Assembly (NCBI GenBank): GCA_021613335.1
Contig: JAJTWR010000479.1
Location: 1 to 64,000 of the forward strand
Direction: 5' to 3'
DNA length: 64,000 nt
Origin: Whitmania pigra
Lineage: Eukaryota; Annelida; Clitellata; Hirudinida; Haemopidae
In this document: positions 1-10,434 of the stretch, in pieces
How the letters are laid out: each line of letters opens with the position of its first letter
Position numbering within the stretch: the stretch's first letter is position 1
Made by a program: the position numbers and the translations under genes
The notes under the pieces: generated by a model
What the model was told of the DNA's origin: nothing
Seen by the model: the letters and a program-made list of their open reading frames with translations, nothing else
Database searches by the model: none

Positions 1-1
1 T

Positions 2-1516
2 GGTATTGTTATCGGTCGGTTCCTGCTGCGCAGGCTGTTAAAACAACAAGAAAATGCGGTGCAAAACAAAGCTAAAAAAATACTTAGAGAAGCAGAAAAC
101 AATGCCGAAATTTTAAAGAAAAATAAGCTGCTTGAAGCTAAAGAAGAGTTTTTACGGTTAAAAGCCGAACACGAAAGGCATGTAAACAGCAAAAATGGCG
201 AAATCAGCCAAAAAGAAAACAGCCTGAAACAAAAAGAGCAATCGCTTAACCAACGTTTGGAAAACCTTAACAAAAAAGATCAAGAGCTGGATAAACAAAA
301 AGAAAATTTAAAAAAACAAACCGATATTACGGTTAAAAGGCAAGAAGAGGTTAATATTTTAAAAAATCAGCATGTAACGCAATTAGAAAACATTGCAGGC
401 TTAAGCGCCAGCGAGGCAAAAAATCAACTGATTGAAAACATGAAAGCAGAAGCCAGATCGCAAGGCTTAATCATGATTAAAGATATTATTGACGAAGCAA
501 AACTAACCGCAGGCAGAGAAGCAAAAAAAGTGGTTATTCAAACCATTCAGCGTACTGCTTCTGAGGCCGCTATTGAAAACTCTGTTTCTGTTTTTCATAT
601 CGAAAATGATGAAATTAAAGGTCGCGTAATTGGAAGGGAGGGAAGAAATATCCGTGCATTGGAAGCGGCTACAGGTATTGAAATTATTGTGGATGATACC
701 CCCGAAGCAATTATCTTGTCGGGGTTTGATCCGGTTAGAAGAGAGATTGCCCGTTTAGCCTTACACCGTTTGATAACCGACGGGCGTATACATCCGGCTC
801 GTATCGAAGAGATTGTAGCAAAAACCAAGAAACAAATAGAGGATGAAATCGTTGAAATAGGGGAGCGCACGGTAATTGATTTACAAATACACGGCTTGCA
901 TCCCGAACTAATTCGGATGGTTGGGCGTATGCGTTACCGTTCGTCTTACGGGCAAAACTTATTGCATCATTCTCGCGAGGTAGCTAACTTTTGCGCTACC
1001 ATGGCCGCAGAATTGGGTTTAAATACTAAATTGGCAAAACGCGCCGGTTTATTGCATGATATTGGGAAGGTACCGGATGATAACCCGGAGTTGCCGCATG
1101 CCTTTTTGGGTATGCAGTTGGCAGAGAAATATAAAGAACATCCGGATGTTTGCAATGCCATTGGCGCGCATCATGACGAAATTGAGATGAATAATTTGAT
1201 TTCGCCCATTGTTCAGGCATGCGATGCTATTTCTGGCGCTCGTCCCGGAGCCAGACGCGAGGTGGTAGAAAGCTATATTAAACGATTGAAAGAACTGGAA
1301 AATCTAGCGCTTTCCTACCCCGGCGTAGAAAAAACATTTGCCATACAAGCCGGCAGAGAGTTAAGGGTAGTAGTAGAAAGCGAACGCATTTCAGACCGGC
1401 AGGCGGAATTGCTGGCAGCGGATATTTCTAATCGCATACAAACGGAGATGACTTATCCAGGGCAAATTAAAATAACCGTAATTAGAGAAACCAGATCGGT
1501 AGCTTTTGCCAAGTAA
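2..1516 (+). CDS. rny: Ribonuclease Y, 5' end outside window
   Basis: Membrane-anchored endoribonuclease that starts mRNA decay. The reading frame is open from base 2, so the true start lies before the window. The visible N-terminus ([16 protein letters not shown]) is the end of the usual membrane anchor, and a GTG at 59 should not be taken as the start. A long charged coiled coil follows, roughly residues 20-150. Next comes a KH domain with [15 protein letters not shown] (about bases 620-665) and then an HD hydrolase domain with [16 protein letters not shown] and AHHDE as metal ligands. 504 residues are visible, against about 520 for the family. A stem-loop terminator follows 27 bases after the stop. 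Identification is secure; only the first few residues are missing. Confidence 0.96.
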   Translation, partial: GIVIGRFLLRRLLKQQENAVQNKAKKILREAENNAEILKKNKLLEAKEEFLRLKAEHERHVNSKNGEISQKENSLKQKEQSLNQRLENLNKKDQELDKQKENLKKQTDITVKRQEEVNILKNQHVTQLENIAGLSASEAKNQLIENMKAEARSQGLIMIKDIIDEAKLTAGREAKKVVIQTIQRTASEAAIENSVSVFHIENDEIKGRVIGREGRNIRALEAATGIEIIVDDTPEAIILSGFDPVRREIARLALHRLITDGRIHPARIEEIVAKTKKQIEDEIVEIGERTVIDLQIHGLHPELIRMVGRMRYRSSYGQNLLHHSREVANFCATMAAELGLNTKLAKRAGLLHDIGKVPDDNPELPHAFLGMQLAEKYKEHPDVCNAIGAHHDEIEMNNLISPIVQACDAISGARPGARREVVESYIKRLKELENLALSYPGVEKTFAIQAGRELRVVVESERISDRQAELLAADISNRIQTEMTYPGQIKITVIRETRSVAFAK

Positions 1517-1543
1517 AGCGAAAAAATTTAAAAATGATTATCG

Positions 1544-1569
1544 AGCGATAGTTTTATCTGTCGCTTTTT
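1544..1569 (+). terminator. Rho-independent terminator of rny
   Basis: Arms AGCGATAG (1544-1551) and CTGTCGCT (1558-1565) pair with one G-T wobble around a six-base loop. A run of T follows. It sits 27 bases after the rny stop. Confidence 0.7.
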
Positions 1570-1644
1570 ATTTTGTAAGCGATTCGTGTTTTAGGTTGAT
1601 AATAACGTAGAATATAAATAATTTAGAGTTAAATAAACTGAAGT

Positions 1645-2139
1645 ATGAAAACAAAAAAACAAATCGATATTTTATTTGATACCTATGCGGAAAGTCATCA
1701 AAATTCTTCCAATAAATTAATACATTGCGTTTGCGTACCCTTGATTGTTTTTAGCTTGTTAGGGCTTTTATGGCAAATTCCATTTCCCCATCTGGAATTT
1801 TTAGGACGGTACAATGGTTATTTTAACTGGGCGTCTTTTCTTATTGCTTTTGCCATGTATTATTATTTTACGCTTTCTCGGGTATTGTTTTTTATAATGA
1901 TTTGGATAATATTAGCCCTGAGTTACGCCATAGTTAAAATAGAACAAGCGTATGGATTAGGAAGCAAAAAAGCTATTGCAATTTATATCGCTGTTTTTAT
2001 CCTTTCATGGATAGGCCAGTTTATTGGCCATAAGATTGAAGGCAAAAAACCATCCTTTTTAAACGATGTTAAGTTTTTGTTAATTGGCCCTATATGGTTA
2101 TTGCACTTTATTTGCAAAAAAATTAACCTTAAATATTAA
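1645..2139 (+). CDS. DUF962 / Mpo1-like membrane protein
   Basis: A 164-residue integral membrane protein. The N-terminal signature FDTYAESHQNSSNKLIH and the C-terminal GQFIGHKIEGKKPS followed by LIGPIWLLHF match the DUF962 (Mpo1/YGL010w-like) family. The yeast member is an iron-dependent dioxygenase acting on 2-hydroxy fatty acids; a similar role in lipid metabolism here is only inference. The conserved His residues of the family are present (SHQ, IHC, GHK). Four to five hydrophobic segments are visible. The gene stands alone, and its stop codon abuts the inverted-repeat element that begins at 2140, so that element inserted immediately downstream. Confidence 0.85.
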   Translation: MKTKKQIDILFDTYAESHQNSSNKLIHCVCVPLIVFSLLGLLWQIPFPHLEFLGRYNGYFNWASFLIAFAMYYYFTLSRVLFFIMIWIILALSYAIVKIEQAYGLGSKKAIAIYIAVFILSWIGQFIGHKIEGKKPSFLNDVKFLLIGPIWLLHFICKKINLKY

Positions 2140-2492
2140 GAAACGGTTTAAATTTTATTCAAAAAAATTATGTAAGCCGGATATGGTATAGCTTGGGAAG
2201 ATTCTAACAAGAATTCAAAATCCTTGCTGAGCTTTGGGGATTTTGCTGCTATGAGAAGATATTTCTAACAATATGCTCCACCGACAGCTTTCTTTTTAGC
2301 TAAATATGCCGAGAGGGCGATGTGTTCGCTTGCGGCTTGTTTCCCCAAGATATTTTTTCGTCTTTTGCTATTTTTGGGGCGCTTAGTTGCGTAGTCTCAT
2401 TAGTTTTTTGTCGAAAATCAAATCAATAATTTTTACGCCTTTTTAGCGGCCTATTTTATAGACTTCTCAACAAGGTATTTTTAAACCGTTTC
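2140..2492. repeat. Dispersed TIR repeat, copy A (longest)
   Basis: A 353-bp non-coding element bounded by GAAACGGTTTAAA (2140-2152) and its exact reverse complement TTTAAACCGTTTC (2480-2492). Flanks AATATTA and AATATTT could be a 7-bp target duplication with one mismatch. Its start (through AATTTTATTC) and its right half (TTGTTTCCCCAAGATA onward) recur at 52699-52902. Its left-middle part (AGATTCTAACAAGA onward) recurs on the other strand at 21590-21753. No ORF of note. It resembles a non-autonomous transposon (MITE) with different internal deletions per copy. Confidence 0.75.
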
Positions 2493-2880
2493 AATATTTA
2501 TAATCAGTTTTTGATTTGATTGTAGACAGGCTCCTTTTTTGGCAATACGAGGTTGAAGGTTTTACCGGCAGCAGTTAATCAAAAACTTACATCACCCAAC
2601 AAAATACCAAATGTTACAATGGAAAGAGGCTTGGCGCAGTGCGAAACTTTTATAGACTAAAAACTCTAAAAAAGACTTGTAGCTCAACTTTTCCCTAACT
2701 TTTTTGGCTAATCTACAAAATGTAAAATCTATTATATGTGATATAAACAAACCTACAATAATAATGTAAAAATAACTTTTTATTTCAAATAAGTTTTGAT
2801 AAAATCAAATAAGATAATTTTATTGAAAAATAAGTAATAATAAAAAATCTAATAAATATTTTCATTGTCAAAATAAAAGC

Positions 2881-3014
2881 TAAGTTCAACCGATAAGTGC
2901 AATTTTTTAAAAGCGGATATATCAATGGGTATGGTATCGCAAGTGTACTAATTTTAATTATAAAACAGCTAAACAAGCGCTACGTCAAAAAATTGCACTT
3001 ATCGCTTGAACTTA
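2881..3014. repeat. 134-bp element with 28-bp inverted termini
   Basis: Arms at 2881-2908 and 2987-3014 are inverted repeats matching at 27 of 28 positions; the core is ATAAGTGCAATTTTTT. They enclose 78 bp without a convincing gene. The whole unit could fold into one long hairpin. It looks like the deleted derivative of an insertion sequence or an independent MITE, distinct in sequence from the repeat at 2140-2492. I saw no second copy in the window. A 63-codon minus-strand ORF crossing it (2785-2976) is not credible as a gene. Confidence 0.7.
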
Positions 3015-3087
3015 CATCATGTTAAAATGTAAAATTTGAACAAAACCCTATTTTTCTTTATAATTGTTTAAATTTCCATACCAAATA

Positions 3088-3825
3088 ATGAAGAATAAAC
3101 CATTGTTTTTATTTAAACTTGTTTTAATAGTTGCTTTTTTAACATCGCCTGTGTTTGCCCAAACAACAAGCAATTCTGTTACAGCAAAAACATCTGCCAC
3201 TGCAAATACAAATACGAGCGCAAATACAAATACAACCGTTAAAAAAAACCCATACAAGGCGATTAAAAAATTTGTTAATATGCAACCAAATACCGATTTT
3301 TCTTTGAACGGTCAGTATAATTTCATGCTTTCGCGTTCAAAAAATATAAATGGATATAAATTGGTTAACCCCGTTCGCCTTACCGGGGTATGGAAAAGCG
3401 TTGAAGATACCCTGAAAAAGGAAAGAGAGGAATTAAAAAAAGCGCGTTCAAAAATAGAACGGATCAGAACATCCATTTCAGAACTAAAAGGAAACGTGAA
3501 GGAAAAAGAAAACAGCATTACGAATGCCAATGGAAATATGGATAAGGTCTTTTTTTTAGGAATTGGTTTTAGCAAAGTAACTTATAGCGTTATTGTTTGG
3601 TCAATCATATTGATTCTCATTTTTGTTTTATTGGCGGTAATAGTCAGATCGACAAAGAAAATCTCTGAAGCAAAAAACAGAGCCCTGCTTTATGACGAGA
3701 TTAACGCAGAATACCAGGCTTATAAAGCAAAAGCAGTCGAAAAAGAACGCAGGCTGGCCAGAGAACTCCAAAACGAACGCAATGCGCTCGAAGAACTTAA
3801 AAACAGGGGGGGTGAGCATATGTAA
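3088..3825 (+). CDS. Exported single-pass coiled-coil protein
   Basis: Unrecognised 245-residue protein, start set at the ATG at 3088; a TTG at 3064 in the same frame is less likely because it would push the signal peptide inward. Signal peptide of about 24 residues ends VFAQ. A Thr/Asn-rich linker with an imperfect repeat (NTNTSANTNTT) follows, then a globular segment, a coiled coil (VEDTLKKEREELKKARSK), one transmembrane helix (YSVIVWSIILILIFVLLAVI) and a second charged coiled coil to the C-terminus. The reading frame ends just after a run of seven G (GGGGGGG near 3810), so the last residues GGEHM might reflect a shifted frame. The layout suggests an envelope-tethered structural or scaffolding protein; function unknown. 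Confidence 0.75.
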   Translation: MKNKPLFLFKLVLIVAFLTSPVFAQTTSNSVTAKTSATANTNTSANTNTTVKKNPYKAIKKFVNMQPNTDFSLNGQYNFMLSRSKNINGYKLVNPVRLTGVWKSVEDTLKKEREELKKARSKIERIRTSISELKGNVKEKENSITNANGNMDKVFFLGIGFSKVTYSVIVWSIILILIFVLLAVIVRSTKKISEAKNRALLYDEINAEYQAYKAKAVEKERRLARELQNERNALEELKNRGGEHM

Positions 3826-4061
3826 AATCAAGATGAAAGAAATGCCAACAGTAGAGCTAAGTTCGGAAGTTAGCGCGCAACAAAAAACTGCGCGGCTTTT
3901 TAAGCGTAAACTGAAAATCGCGATGGATAATGATAACAAGCTGAAAAACAATGTATATACCGTGAAACACTGATCGATAGTTATAAGTTTATTATAATTG
4001 TGTTAAGTAAAAATATTTAGGAAATATCCCGTAAAGCGTGTAAGTTGAAAAATCGAGGTAA

Positions 4062-4250
4062 ATTGTCGTAGAACTAGGTTTTGAATCTTTGCCCAAAAAT
4101 AATTATTCTTTTTTGGTTTTTGAAGCAATTTTCTTGCTACTATTTACCTCGGGTTATATGATTTATAGTTCGGTCTTTGCAAAGATATGTTTAACCGGCT
4201 CAATATTAGTTTTGTCTGCTATATCGATTGTTAAAAAAGATAAGAAATAA
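4062..4250 (+). other. Possible small membrane ORF without ATG
   Basis: A 62-codon open frame ending at TAA 4248-4250 encodes two hydrophobic segments (SFLVFEAIFLLLFTSGYMIY and TGSILVLSAISIV) and a basic tail VKKDKK. It has no ATG start; ATT, GTA or TTG codons would be needed. It may be a gene using a rare start, or the 3' part of a decayed gene. The rest of 3826-4377 holds only the rpsJ terminator. Confidence 0.3.
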
Positions 4251-4330
4251 ACCGCTCGAGGCAAAGCACAAAGTATTCCCCGAATAAATCAAGTTATTCC
4301 TTGCGAGCTTGCAAAATAGAAAAAACACAA

Positions 4331-4359
4331 AAAGGCTTCCATAAAATTTGGAAACCTTT
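4331..4359 (-). terminator. Terminator of the str operon after rpsJ
   Basis: Arms AAAGGCTTCC (4331-4340) and GGAAACCTTT (4350-4359) pair with one mismatch. Read on the minus strand, a T-rich tail (TTGTGTTTTT) follows. It lies 19 bases after the rpsJ stop, so the operon ends here instead of running on into rplC. Confidence 0.75.
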
Positions 4360-4377
4360 CGGCAAAAAATTTATCAA

Positions 4378-4683
4378 TTAAACTTTGATTTCTACTTCAA
4401 CGCCGCTTGGCAATTCCAATTTCATCAAAGCATCTACTGTTTTTGAGTTCGAGCTATAAATATCTAAAAGGCGTTTATAAGCACATAATTGAAACTGTTC
4501 ACGCGCTTTTTTATTAACGTGTGGCGAACGTAAAACGGTAAAAATTTTCTTTTCGGTTGGTAACGGAATAGGTCCGCTAACCACAGCTCCGGTAGGTTTT
4601 ACTGTTTTTACGATTTTCTCGGCAGATTTATCTACCAAATTGTAATCGTACGATTTTAATTTAATTCTGATTCTTTGGCTCAT
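4378..4683 (-). CDS. rpsJ: 30S ribosomal protein S10
   Basis: Small-subunit head protein that also binds NusB in antitermination complexes. 101 residues, the family's usual length. Begins [18 protein letters not shown]; typical motifs are [10 protein letters not shown] and [14 protein letters not shown]. Last gene of rpsL-rpsG-fusA-rpsJ, 61 bases after fusA. In many Bacteroidota rpsJ continues into rplC and the S10 operon; here a terminator follows instead. Confidence 0.97.
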   Translation of the reverse strand: MSQRIRIKLKSYDYNLVDKSAEKIVKTVKPTGAVVSGPIPLPTEKKIFTVLRSPHVNKKAREQFQLCAYKRLLDIYSSNSKTVDALMKLELPSGVEVEIKV

Positions 4684-4744
4684 TTTCTATTTTGTATTAA
4701 AAAACTGCGTTAGAGCTATTTATAACGCAAGTTAAGTTTATTAT

Positions 4745-6859
4745 TTAGTCTTCTACTTTAACTTTTCCTTTCGATTTGGCTAGCACTTCGTCTTGCACGT
4801 TTCTGGGAGCTTGTTCATAATGATCGAACTCCATAGTTGAAGTGGCGCGACCGGAAGTAATGGTACGCAACTGGGTTACATAACCAAACATTTCTGAAAG
4901 CGGAACCAAAGCTTTAATTACCTGAACGCCGTTACGCGAATCCATTCCTTGTAACTGGCCGCGACGACGGTTCAAATCGCCCATTACATCGCCCATGTTT
5001 TCTTCCGGAGTTAATACCTCAATTTTCATAATCGGCTCCATCAAAGCGGGATTACATTTAGGCAGCGCTCCGCGATAAGCTATTTTAGCGGCAAGTTCAA
5101 ATGATAAAGAATCCGAATCCACCGCATGAAATGAACCGTCAATTAAACGCACTTTCATACCAGAAAGCGGATACCCTGCCAAAACGCCGTTAGCCATCGC
5201 CGCTTCAAAGCCTTTTTGAACCGAAGGAATAAATTCTTTTGGAATAGCTCCGCCTACAATCTCGTTTACAAATTGCAAATCGCCTTTCTCGTAATCGGCA
5301 TCAATCGGAGAAACAATCACTTTAATATCGGCAAATTTACCCCGACCGCCAGTTTGTTTTTTGTAAACTTCGCGATGTTCGGTTGTGCCAAAAATAGCCT
5401 CTTTATAAGCCACCTGAGGCGCTCCCTGATTTACCTCTACTTTAAACTCGCGTTTTAAACGATCTGTTAAAATATCTAAATGAAGCTCGCCCATTCCTGA
5501 AATAATCGTTTGACCGGTTTCTTTATCTGTTTCTACTTTAAAGGTCGGATCTTCTTCGGCCAATTTACTCAGCGCGATTCCTAGTTTATCAACGTCGGCT
5601 TGCGTTTTAGGTTCGATAGCCAAACCTATAACCGGCTCAGGAAAGGTCATTGATTCAAGAACAATCGGGTATTTTTCATCGCAAAGGGTGTCGCCTGTTT
5701 TAATATCTTTAAAACCAACTACCGCGCCAATATCGCCTGCGCCAATATTATTGATGGGATTTTGCTTGTTGGCATGCATTTGGAAAATACGGGAAATACG
5801 CTCTTTATTCTCCGAACGGCTATTGTAAACATAAGAACCGGCCTCCAAATTACCGGAATAAACGCGAATAAAACACAAACGACCTACAAATGGATCAGTG
5901 GCAATTTTGAAAGCCAAAGCAGAAAACGGCTCTTTTACATCCGGTTTACGACTTACCTCTTGGTCGGTTTTAGGGTTAACGCCGTTTACGGCTTGCTGAT
6001 CAAGCGGCGACGGCAATAATTCCATTACCAAATCCAACATGGTTTGCACGCCTTTGTTTTTGAAAGATGAACCACAAACCATAGGAACAATTTTAGCGTC
6101 TAAAGTAGCTTTACGCAAAGCGTCGAGGATTTCGCGCTCGGTAATTGAAGCCGGATTTTCGAAAAATTTCTCCATTAAGGTTTCATCATACTCGGCTACC
6201 GCTTCCAATAATTTTTCCCTCCACTCGCTTACCTCCTCAGCCATATCCGCAGGAATTGGTATTTCGGTAAAGGTCATTCCTTTATCGTGCTCGTTCCAAA
6301 CAATACCACGGTTATTAACCAAATCAGCCACCCCTTTAAATTGGTCTTCTGAACCAATTGGCAATTGCAACGGCACGGCATGGCTGCCTAACATATCTCT
6401 GACTTGTTTAACAACTTTCAGAAAATCTGCGCCCGAACGATCCATTTTATTCACAAAACCGATACGCGGCACGGCATAGTTGTTAGCCAAACGCCAGTTT
6501 GTCTCTGACTGAGGTTCCACGCCGTCTACGGCCGAGAACAAGAATACCAATCCATCCAATACACGCAATGAGCGGTTTACCTCTACGGTAAAGTCAACAT
6601 GTCCTGGAGTATCAATAATGTTAATGTGGTATTTGTTGCCTCTATAATCCCAGTTTACGGTGGTAGCTGCCGAAGTAATGGTAATTCCGCGTTCGGCTTC
6701 TTGTACCATCCAGTCCATAGTTGAAGCCCCTTCATGTACTTCGCCAATCTTGTGGTTTACCCCGGCATAATAAAGAATACGTTCTGTTGTGGTGGTTTTA
6801 CCTGCATCAATATGAGCGGCAATCCCAATATTTCTTGTATATTTTAAATCTCTTGACAT
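4745..6859 (-). CDS. fusA: Elongation factor G
   Basis: Translational GTPase that drives tRNA-mRNA translocation and, with RRF, ribosome recycling. 704 residues, normal for the family. The G domain has the P-loop AHIDAGKT (residues 15-22), DTPGH (83-87) and NKMD (137-140). Domains II to V follow; [20 protein letters not shown] marks the start of domain II and [20 protein letters not shown] lies in domain IV-V. Third gene of the str operon. The frame is intact throughout. Several long antisense ORFs overlap it and are ignored. Confidence 0.98.
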   Translation of the reverse strand: MSRDLKYTRNIGIAAHIDAGKTTTTERILYYAGVNHKIGEVHEGASTMDWMVQEAERGITITSAATTVNWDYRGNKYHINIIDTPGHVDFTVEVNRSLRVLDGLVFLFSAVDGVEPQSETNWRLANNYAVPRIGFVNKMDRSGADFLKVVKQVRDMLGSHAVPLQLPIGSEDQFKGVADLVNNRGIVWNEHDKGMTFTEIPIPADMAEEVSEWREKLLEAVAEYDETLMEKFFENPASITEREILDALRKATLDAKIVPMVCGSSFKNKGVQTMLDLVMELLPSPLDQQAVNGVNPKTDQEVSRKPDVKEPFSALAFKIATDPFVGRLCFIRVYSGNLEAGSYVYNSRSENKERISRIFQMHANKQNPINNIGAGDIGAVVGFKDIKTGDTLCDEKYPIVLESMTFPEPVIGLAIEPKTQADVDKLGIALSKLAEEDPTFKVETDKETGQTIISGMGELHLDILTDRLKREFKVEVNQGAPQVAYKEAIFGTTEHREVYKKQTGGRGKFADIKVIVSPIDADYEKGDLQFVNEIVGGAIPKEFIPSVQKGFEAAMANGVLAGYPLSGMKVRLIDGSFHAVDSDSLSFELAAKIAYRGALPKCNPALMEPIMKIEVLTPEENMGDVMGDLNRRRGQLQGMDSRNGVQVIKALVPLSEMFGYVTQLRTITSGRATSTMEFDHYEQAPRNVQDEVLAKSKGKVKVED

Positions 6860-6920
6860 CTTTGGTTTAATTAATGAATGAAGAAAATAATTTAATCATC
6901 CAAAAATTTAATTGTTTAAA

Positions 6921-7388
6921 TTAGAATCTGAAATGAGAGAACGCTTTGTTAGCTTCTGCCATTTTATGCGTATCCTCTTTTTTCTTAACGGCAGCCCCTT
7001 CGCCTTTAGCCGCAGAAATAATTTCAGCAGCCAATTTTTCTTTCATGGTTTTTTCTCCGCGTTTACGGGCGTAGGTAATTAACCATTTCATGCCCAAAGT
7101 TATTTTACGATCCGGCCTAACTTCTGTTGGAACCTGAAAGTTAGCGCCGCCTATACGGCGAGATTTAACCTCTACCGATGGTGAAATATTAGCTAAAGCG
7201 CGTTTCCATACTTCTAAACCGTTTTCGTTATTTTTTTTCTCTACTAAGTTTACCGCATCGTAAAAAATAGAATAGGCGATAGATTTTTTCCCGTCAAACA
7301 TCATATTATTTACAAATCTGGTAACCTGAACATCGTTAAATTTAGGATCAGGAAGAATAATTCTCTTTTTTGGTTTTGATTTTCTCAT
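6921..7388 (-). CDS. rpsG: 30S ribosomal protein S7
   Basis: Primary rRNA-binding protein of the 30S head. 155 residues, normal length. Family motifs [32 protein letters not shown] and [15 protein letters not shown] at the C-terminus. Lies between rpsL (19 bases upstream) and fusA (61 bases downstream) in the conserved str order. In other bacteria S7 represses this operon; no such operator could be judged by eye here. Confidence 0.97.
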   Translation of the reverse strand: MRKSKPKKRIILPDPKFNDVQVTRFVNNMMFDGKKSIAYSIFYDAVNLVEKKNNENGLEVWKRALANISPSVEVKSRRIGGANFQVPTEVRPDRKITLGMKWLITYARKRGEKTMKEKLAAEIISAAKGEGAAVKKKEDTHKMAEANKAFSHFRF

Positions 7389-7407
7389 TGTATTTCCTTT
7401 GCCTTAA

Positions 7408-7821
7408 TTATTTCTTTTTACCTTTTGCGGGCGTTGCTGCCGCTTGTCCCGGTTTAGGACGCTTGGTTCCATATTTAGAACGACGCTGATTACGACCGGC
7501 CACTCCTGACGTATCCAATGCCCCACGGATAATGTGGTAACGCACACCCGGCAAATCTTTAACGCGACCGCCGCGGATTAATACGATTGAGTGCTCTTGC
7601 AGGTTATGTCCTTCACCCGGAATATAGGCATTCACTTCTTTACCATTGGTTAAACGCACACGGGCTACTTTACGCATTGCTGAGTTTGGTTTTTTAGGGG
7701 TAGTGGTATATACACGCGTACATACGCCTCTTCGTTGCGGACAACTGTCCAATGCCGGAGACTTACTCTTAAACTCCAGCTCTACTCTACCTTTTCTAAC
7801 TAATTGTTGAATGGTTGGCAT
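7408..7821 (-). CDS. rpsL: 30S ribosomal protein S12
   Basis: Decoding-centre protein. 137 residues: a normal core plus a basic C-terminal tail ([15 protein letters not shown]). The two loops where streptomycin-resistance changes usually occur read [13 protein letters not shown] and LPGVRYH, with the wild-type lysine in the first. First gene of the str operon; a Bacteroidota-type promoter lies about 80 bases upstream. Confidence 0.97.
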   Translation of the reverse strand: MPTIQQLVRKGRVELEFKSKSPALDSCPQRRGVCTRVYTTTPKKPNSAMRKVARVRLTNGKEVNAYIPGEGHNLQEHSIVLIRGGRVKDLPGVRYHIIRGALDTSGVAGRNQRRSKYGTKRPKPGQAAATPAKGKKK

Positions 7822-7898
7822 TTCTTCCTTTTTTCTTAATTTTTTTTAAATTCTTTACCCACAAGCAGATACTTAAACCCTCACAAAATAAGGGACTG

Positions 7899-7930
7899 CA
7901 AAAGTAGAACTTTCCCTTTTAAAAATCAAA
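7899..7930 (-). promoter_or_regulatory. Promoter of the str operon
   Basis: On the minus strand a TTTG (-33 element, complement of 7927-7930) and TACTTTTG (-7 element, complement of 7899-7906) are 20 bases apart. This fits the Bacteroidota consensus TTTG-N19-TAnnTTTG. It leaves a leader of roughly 70 bases before rpsL. Confidence 0.7.
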
Positions 7931-8062
7931 TGGTTACAAAAAAAATTAAGGCTAAAAACAAACAAGGCTATAATTTATGCCTTTTTAAAGACGTATTACA
8001 GATTAATTGAAAAAATAAATTATCCGAAGGAAATCTGCCCAATCAATTAAAAATAATTTTAC

Positions 8063-8093
8063 AAAAAGCCTGGATCGGCTATGACCCAGACTT
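8063..8093 (-). terminator. Terminator after the M1 peptidase gene
   Basis: On the minus strand AAGTCTGG and CCAGGCTT (8086-8093 and 8066-8073) pair with one wobble around a short loop, followed by TTTTTG. It sits about 20 bases after the peptidase stop at 8111. Confidence 0.65.
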
Positions 8094-8110
8094 TTTTATA
8101 TAACAAAAAT

Positions 8111-10362
8111 TTATTGTTCTTTTTTAAGGATTATGGTTCTATCCTGAGTTGTAAGTGAAATTTCAGATTTGGCCATATCAAAACTCAACCAGATATAAAT
8201 ATTTTTTTCTGCAAAAACATAATTTGTACCTCCGGCAAAATTGAAAATAATTGGCGGTTGTTCTCCATATTGCATCTTTATGCCGGTACCTTCTCCTTTG
8301 GTAAAGGTAACTTTTTCCCCTAAGTCAGAAGATGAATAGGCTCCTAAAAACTGATCTATATTAGCCGGAGGAGAGGTATTTACCGTTTTGCCGTCAGAAG
8401 TCCATACGTTATTATTTGGGTTGCTATCAGGCAATACTTTTTCGGGGTCTAAGGTAATTTCTGCAAGTTCTTCGTCAACAGGCACCCTCGCTGTCCATTT
8501 TGTGTTTTTCATCCAAACATCCACAGGCGCTTTAATGATTTGGGTTTTACCGCTTTTGGTTTTTATACCTAAAATAACAGGCATAGGCATTTTTTCCAGA
8601 TTATTAACTACTATATTGTAGGCTACAATTTTTCCGTCTTTAACCATCGGTTTAACATCGTCCAAGCCTTGATCCATTTTCCAGTTGTTGATAAACCAAC
8701 TTCTCCAAAACCATGATAAATCCTCCCCTACGGCATTTTCCATAGCACGAAAAAAATCAAAAGGCGTTGGATGTTTGAAAGCCCAGTTTTTAATATACAG
8801 GCGGAAAGCATAATCAAATCGCTCCGGCCCTAAAATTTGATCTCTCAACAAATTTAACCCCCAAGCAGGTTTGCTGTAAAGGTTAATGCCTATGTTTTTT
8901 TCGTTCATTCCATCGGGCATCAGCATAATGTTTTCATAAACGGGATTCCCAATAACCGACCGACCCATTATATTTAAATTAATCTTATGCTGCTTATACT
9001 CGCCATGATTAAAATTTTGAGAAGAAATATCGTTAATAAAAGTGTTGAATCCTTCGTCCATCCACCCGTATTTACGTTCATTGCTGCCTACAATCATAGG
9101 GAACCACGTATGGCCGAATTCATGGTCGACAACATCCCAAAGCATGTCTTTTTTAGATTGCCAACTGCAAAAAACAATGCCCGGATATTCCATCCCATGT
9201 TGATTGCTTGCAATGTTAACAGCCATTGGATATGGATACTCATACCACATTTTTGAATAATGCTCTACGGAGGCCTTTACATATTCTACGCTTCTACCAT
9301 ACCCATCCATATCGTTACTTTCTGCCGGATGAGCCGATACTGCCAAAGATTTTTTACCGCTTGGCAAGTTTATTCTTGCCGCATCCAATACGAACGCTTT
9401 AGAAGAGGCCCAAGCGGCATCGCGGGTATTTACGATTTTAAATTTCCAGACTAACTTATCTTTGGCAGGACGAGATTTCAGGTCGGTAACTTCGGCTTCT
9501 GTTCTAATATGAACGGTAGCATCGCTGGTTTTAGCCTTATTCCATCTTTTTAATTGCTCCGGAGTAAAAACTTCTTGCGGATTTAACAACTCGCCTGATC
9601 CCATTACAATATGAGAGGCCGGCGCAGTAATATTGAAAATGATATCTCCATATTCACAATAAAACTCTCCTCCGCCCCAGTATGGCAAAGTGTTCCAACC
9701 TAAAACGTCATCATACACACACATACGGGGATACCATTGCGCAATGGCATAAATTTCACCGTTTTTAGTGGTAAAATGACCGGTACGATCTGAACCGTCT
9801 TCAGGCGTCACATAAGAATAATCCATGCTAATGGTAATTATATCGCCATTGGCTCCCATCGGATTAGCCAGTTTGATTTGCATACGGGAGTCGTCAACTA
9901 AAGAGGTAAACTTAACAGGCTTTGCCTTTTGGCTTACTTTAATATTGGCGATGGTGTGTAACCTCCGTCAAATACTTCGTCCTTGGCTCCAAATCTGCTG
10001 CCGGGTAAAGTAACCTCATTTCCGCGAGAATTTTTCTTAAATAAATTTTGATCTAATTGTAACCACAAATAAGGCAATTTATCAGGACTATTATTTTTAT
10101 AGGTTATTACAACAGTACCTTTAATCATGTTTTTAACCTCGTCTAAAGAAGCATTGATAGTATAATCAACCCGATTTTGCCAGTATTTAGGCCCCGGAGC
10201 GCCGTTTGCAGAACGAAATTCATTTCCGTTTTGCGTATAAAAAAGAGGGGCAAAAGCTTCCCCGGGAACATAATTGGCAGTAGGGCTTTGTTGAGCAAAT
10301 ACAGCTAAACTCATTGCGCTTAAACCTAATAGGATAAGTTTTTTTGAAGATTTATAAAACAT
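8111..10362 (-). pseudogene. M1 family metallopeptidase, one frameshift
   Basis: Secreted zinc aminopeptidase-like protein. An N-terminal fragment (10362 to 9934) carries a signal peptide ending AVFAQ, and the rest continues in another frame to 8111. Correcting one site gives about 749 residues without another stop, typical for Bacteroidota M1 peptidases. The zinc motif HEFGH (near 9110-9124) with the downstream glutamate in WMDEGFNTF is intact, as is the family sequence GMEYPGIVF. The break is at about 9950-9957, where ACACACC stands in place of the ACACC that would keep the frame: a +2 change. A nearly consensus promoter lies upstream at 10380-10410. As sequenced the product is a 142-residue exported fragment without the catalytic domain. 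Confidence 0.9.
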
Positions 10363-10379
10363 ATTGATACAATTTTGAA

Positions 10380-10410
10380 TAAAAATATTTTATCAAATTT
10401 TGACGGCAAA
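10380..10410 (-). promoter_or_regulatory. Candidate promoter of the M1 peptidase gene
   Basis: Minus-strand TTTG (complement of 10407-10410), 19 bases, then TATTTTTA (complement of 10380-10387). Only the last base of the -7 element differs from TAnnTTTG. It lies 18 bases before the start codon. Confidence 0.45.
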
Positions 10411-10434
10411 CATCAATATTTAAATTCGATTCGG

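Noticed and set aside
2785..2976. 63-codon minus-strand ORF over the 134-bp element
   Set aside because: Hydrophobic by composition only; crosses an inverted repeat arm and has no homology that I recognise.
3692..3973. 93-codon plus-strand ORF overlapping the coiled-coil protein
   Set aside because: Most of it is a shadow of the coiled coil; its unique tail shows no family. It could mark a frameshift at the run of seven G, but the annotated protein ends plausibly without it.
6039..6479. 146-codon ORF antisense to fusA
   Set aside because: Lies wholly inside fusA on the other strand; the EF-G sequence is complete and conserved, so this is a shadow frame.
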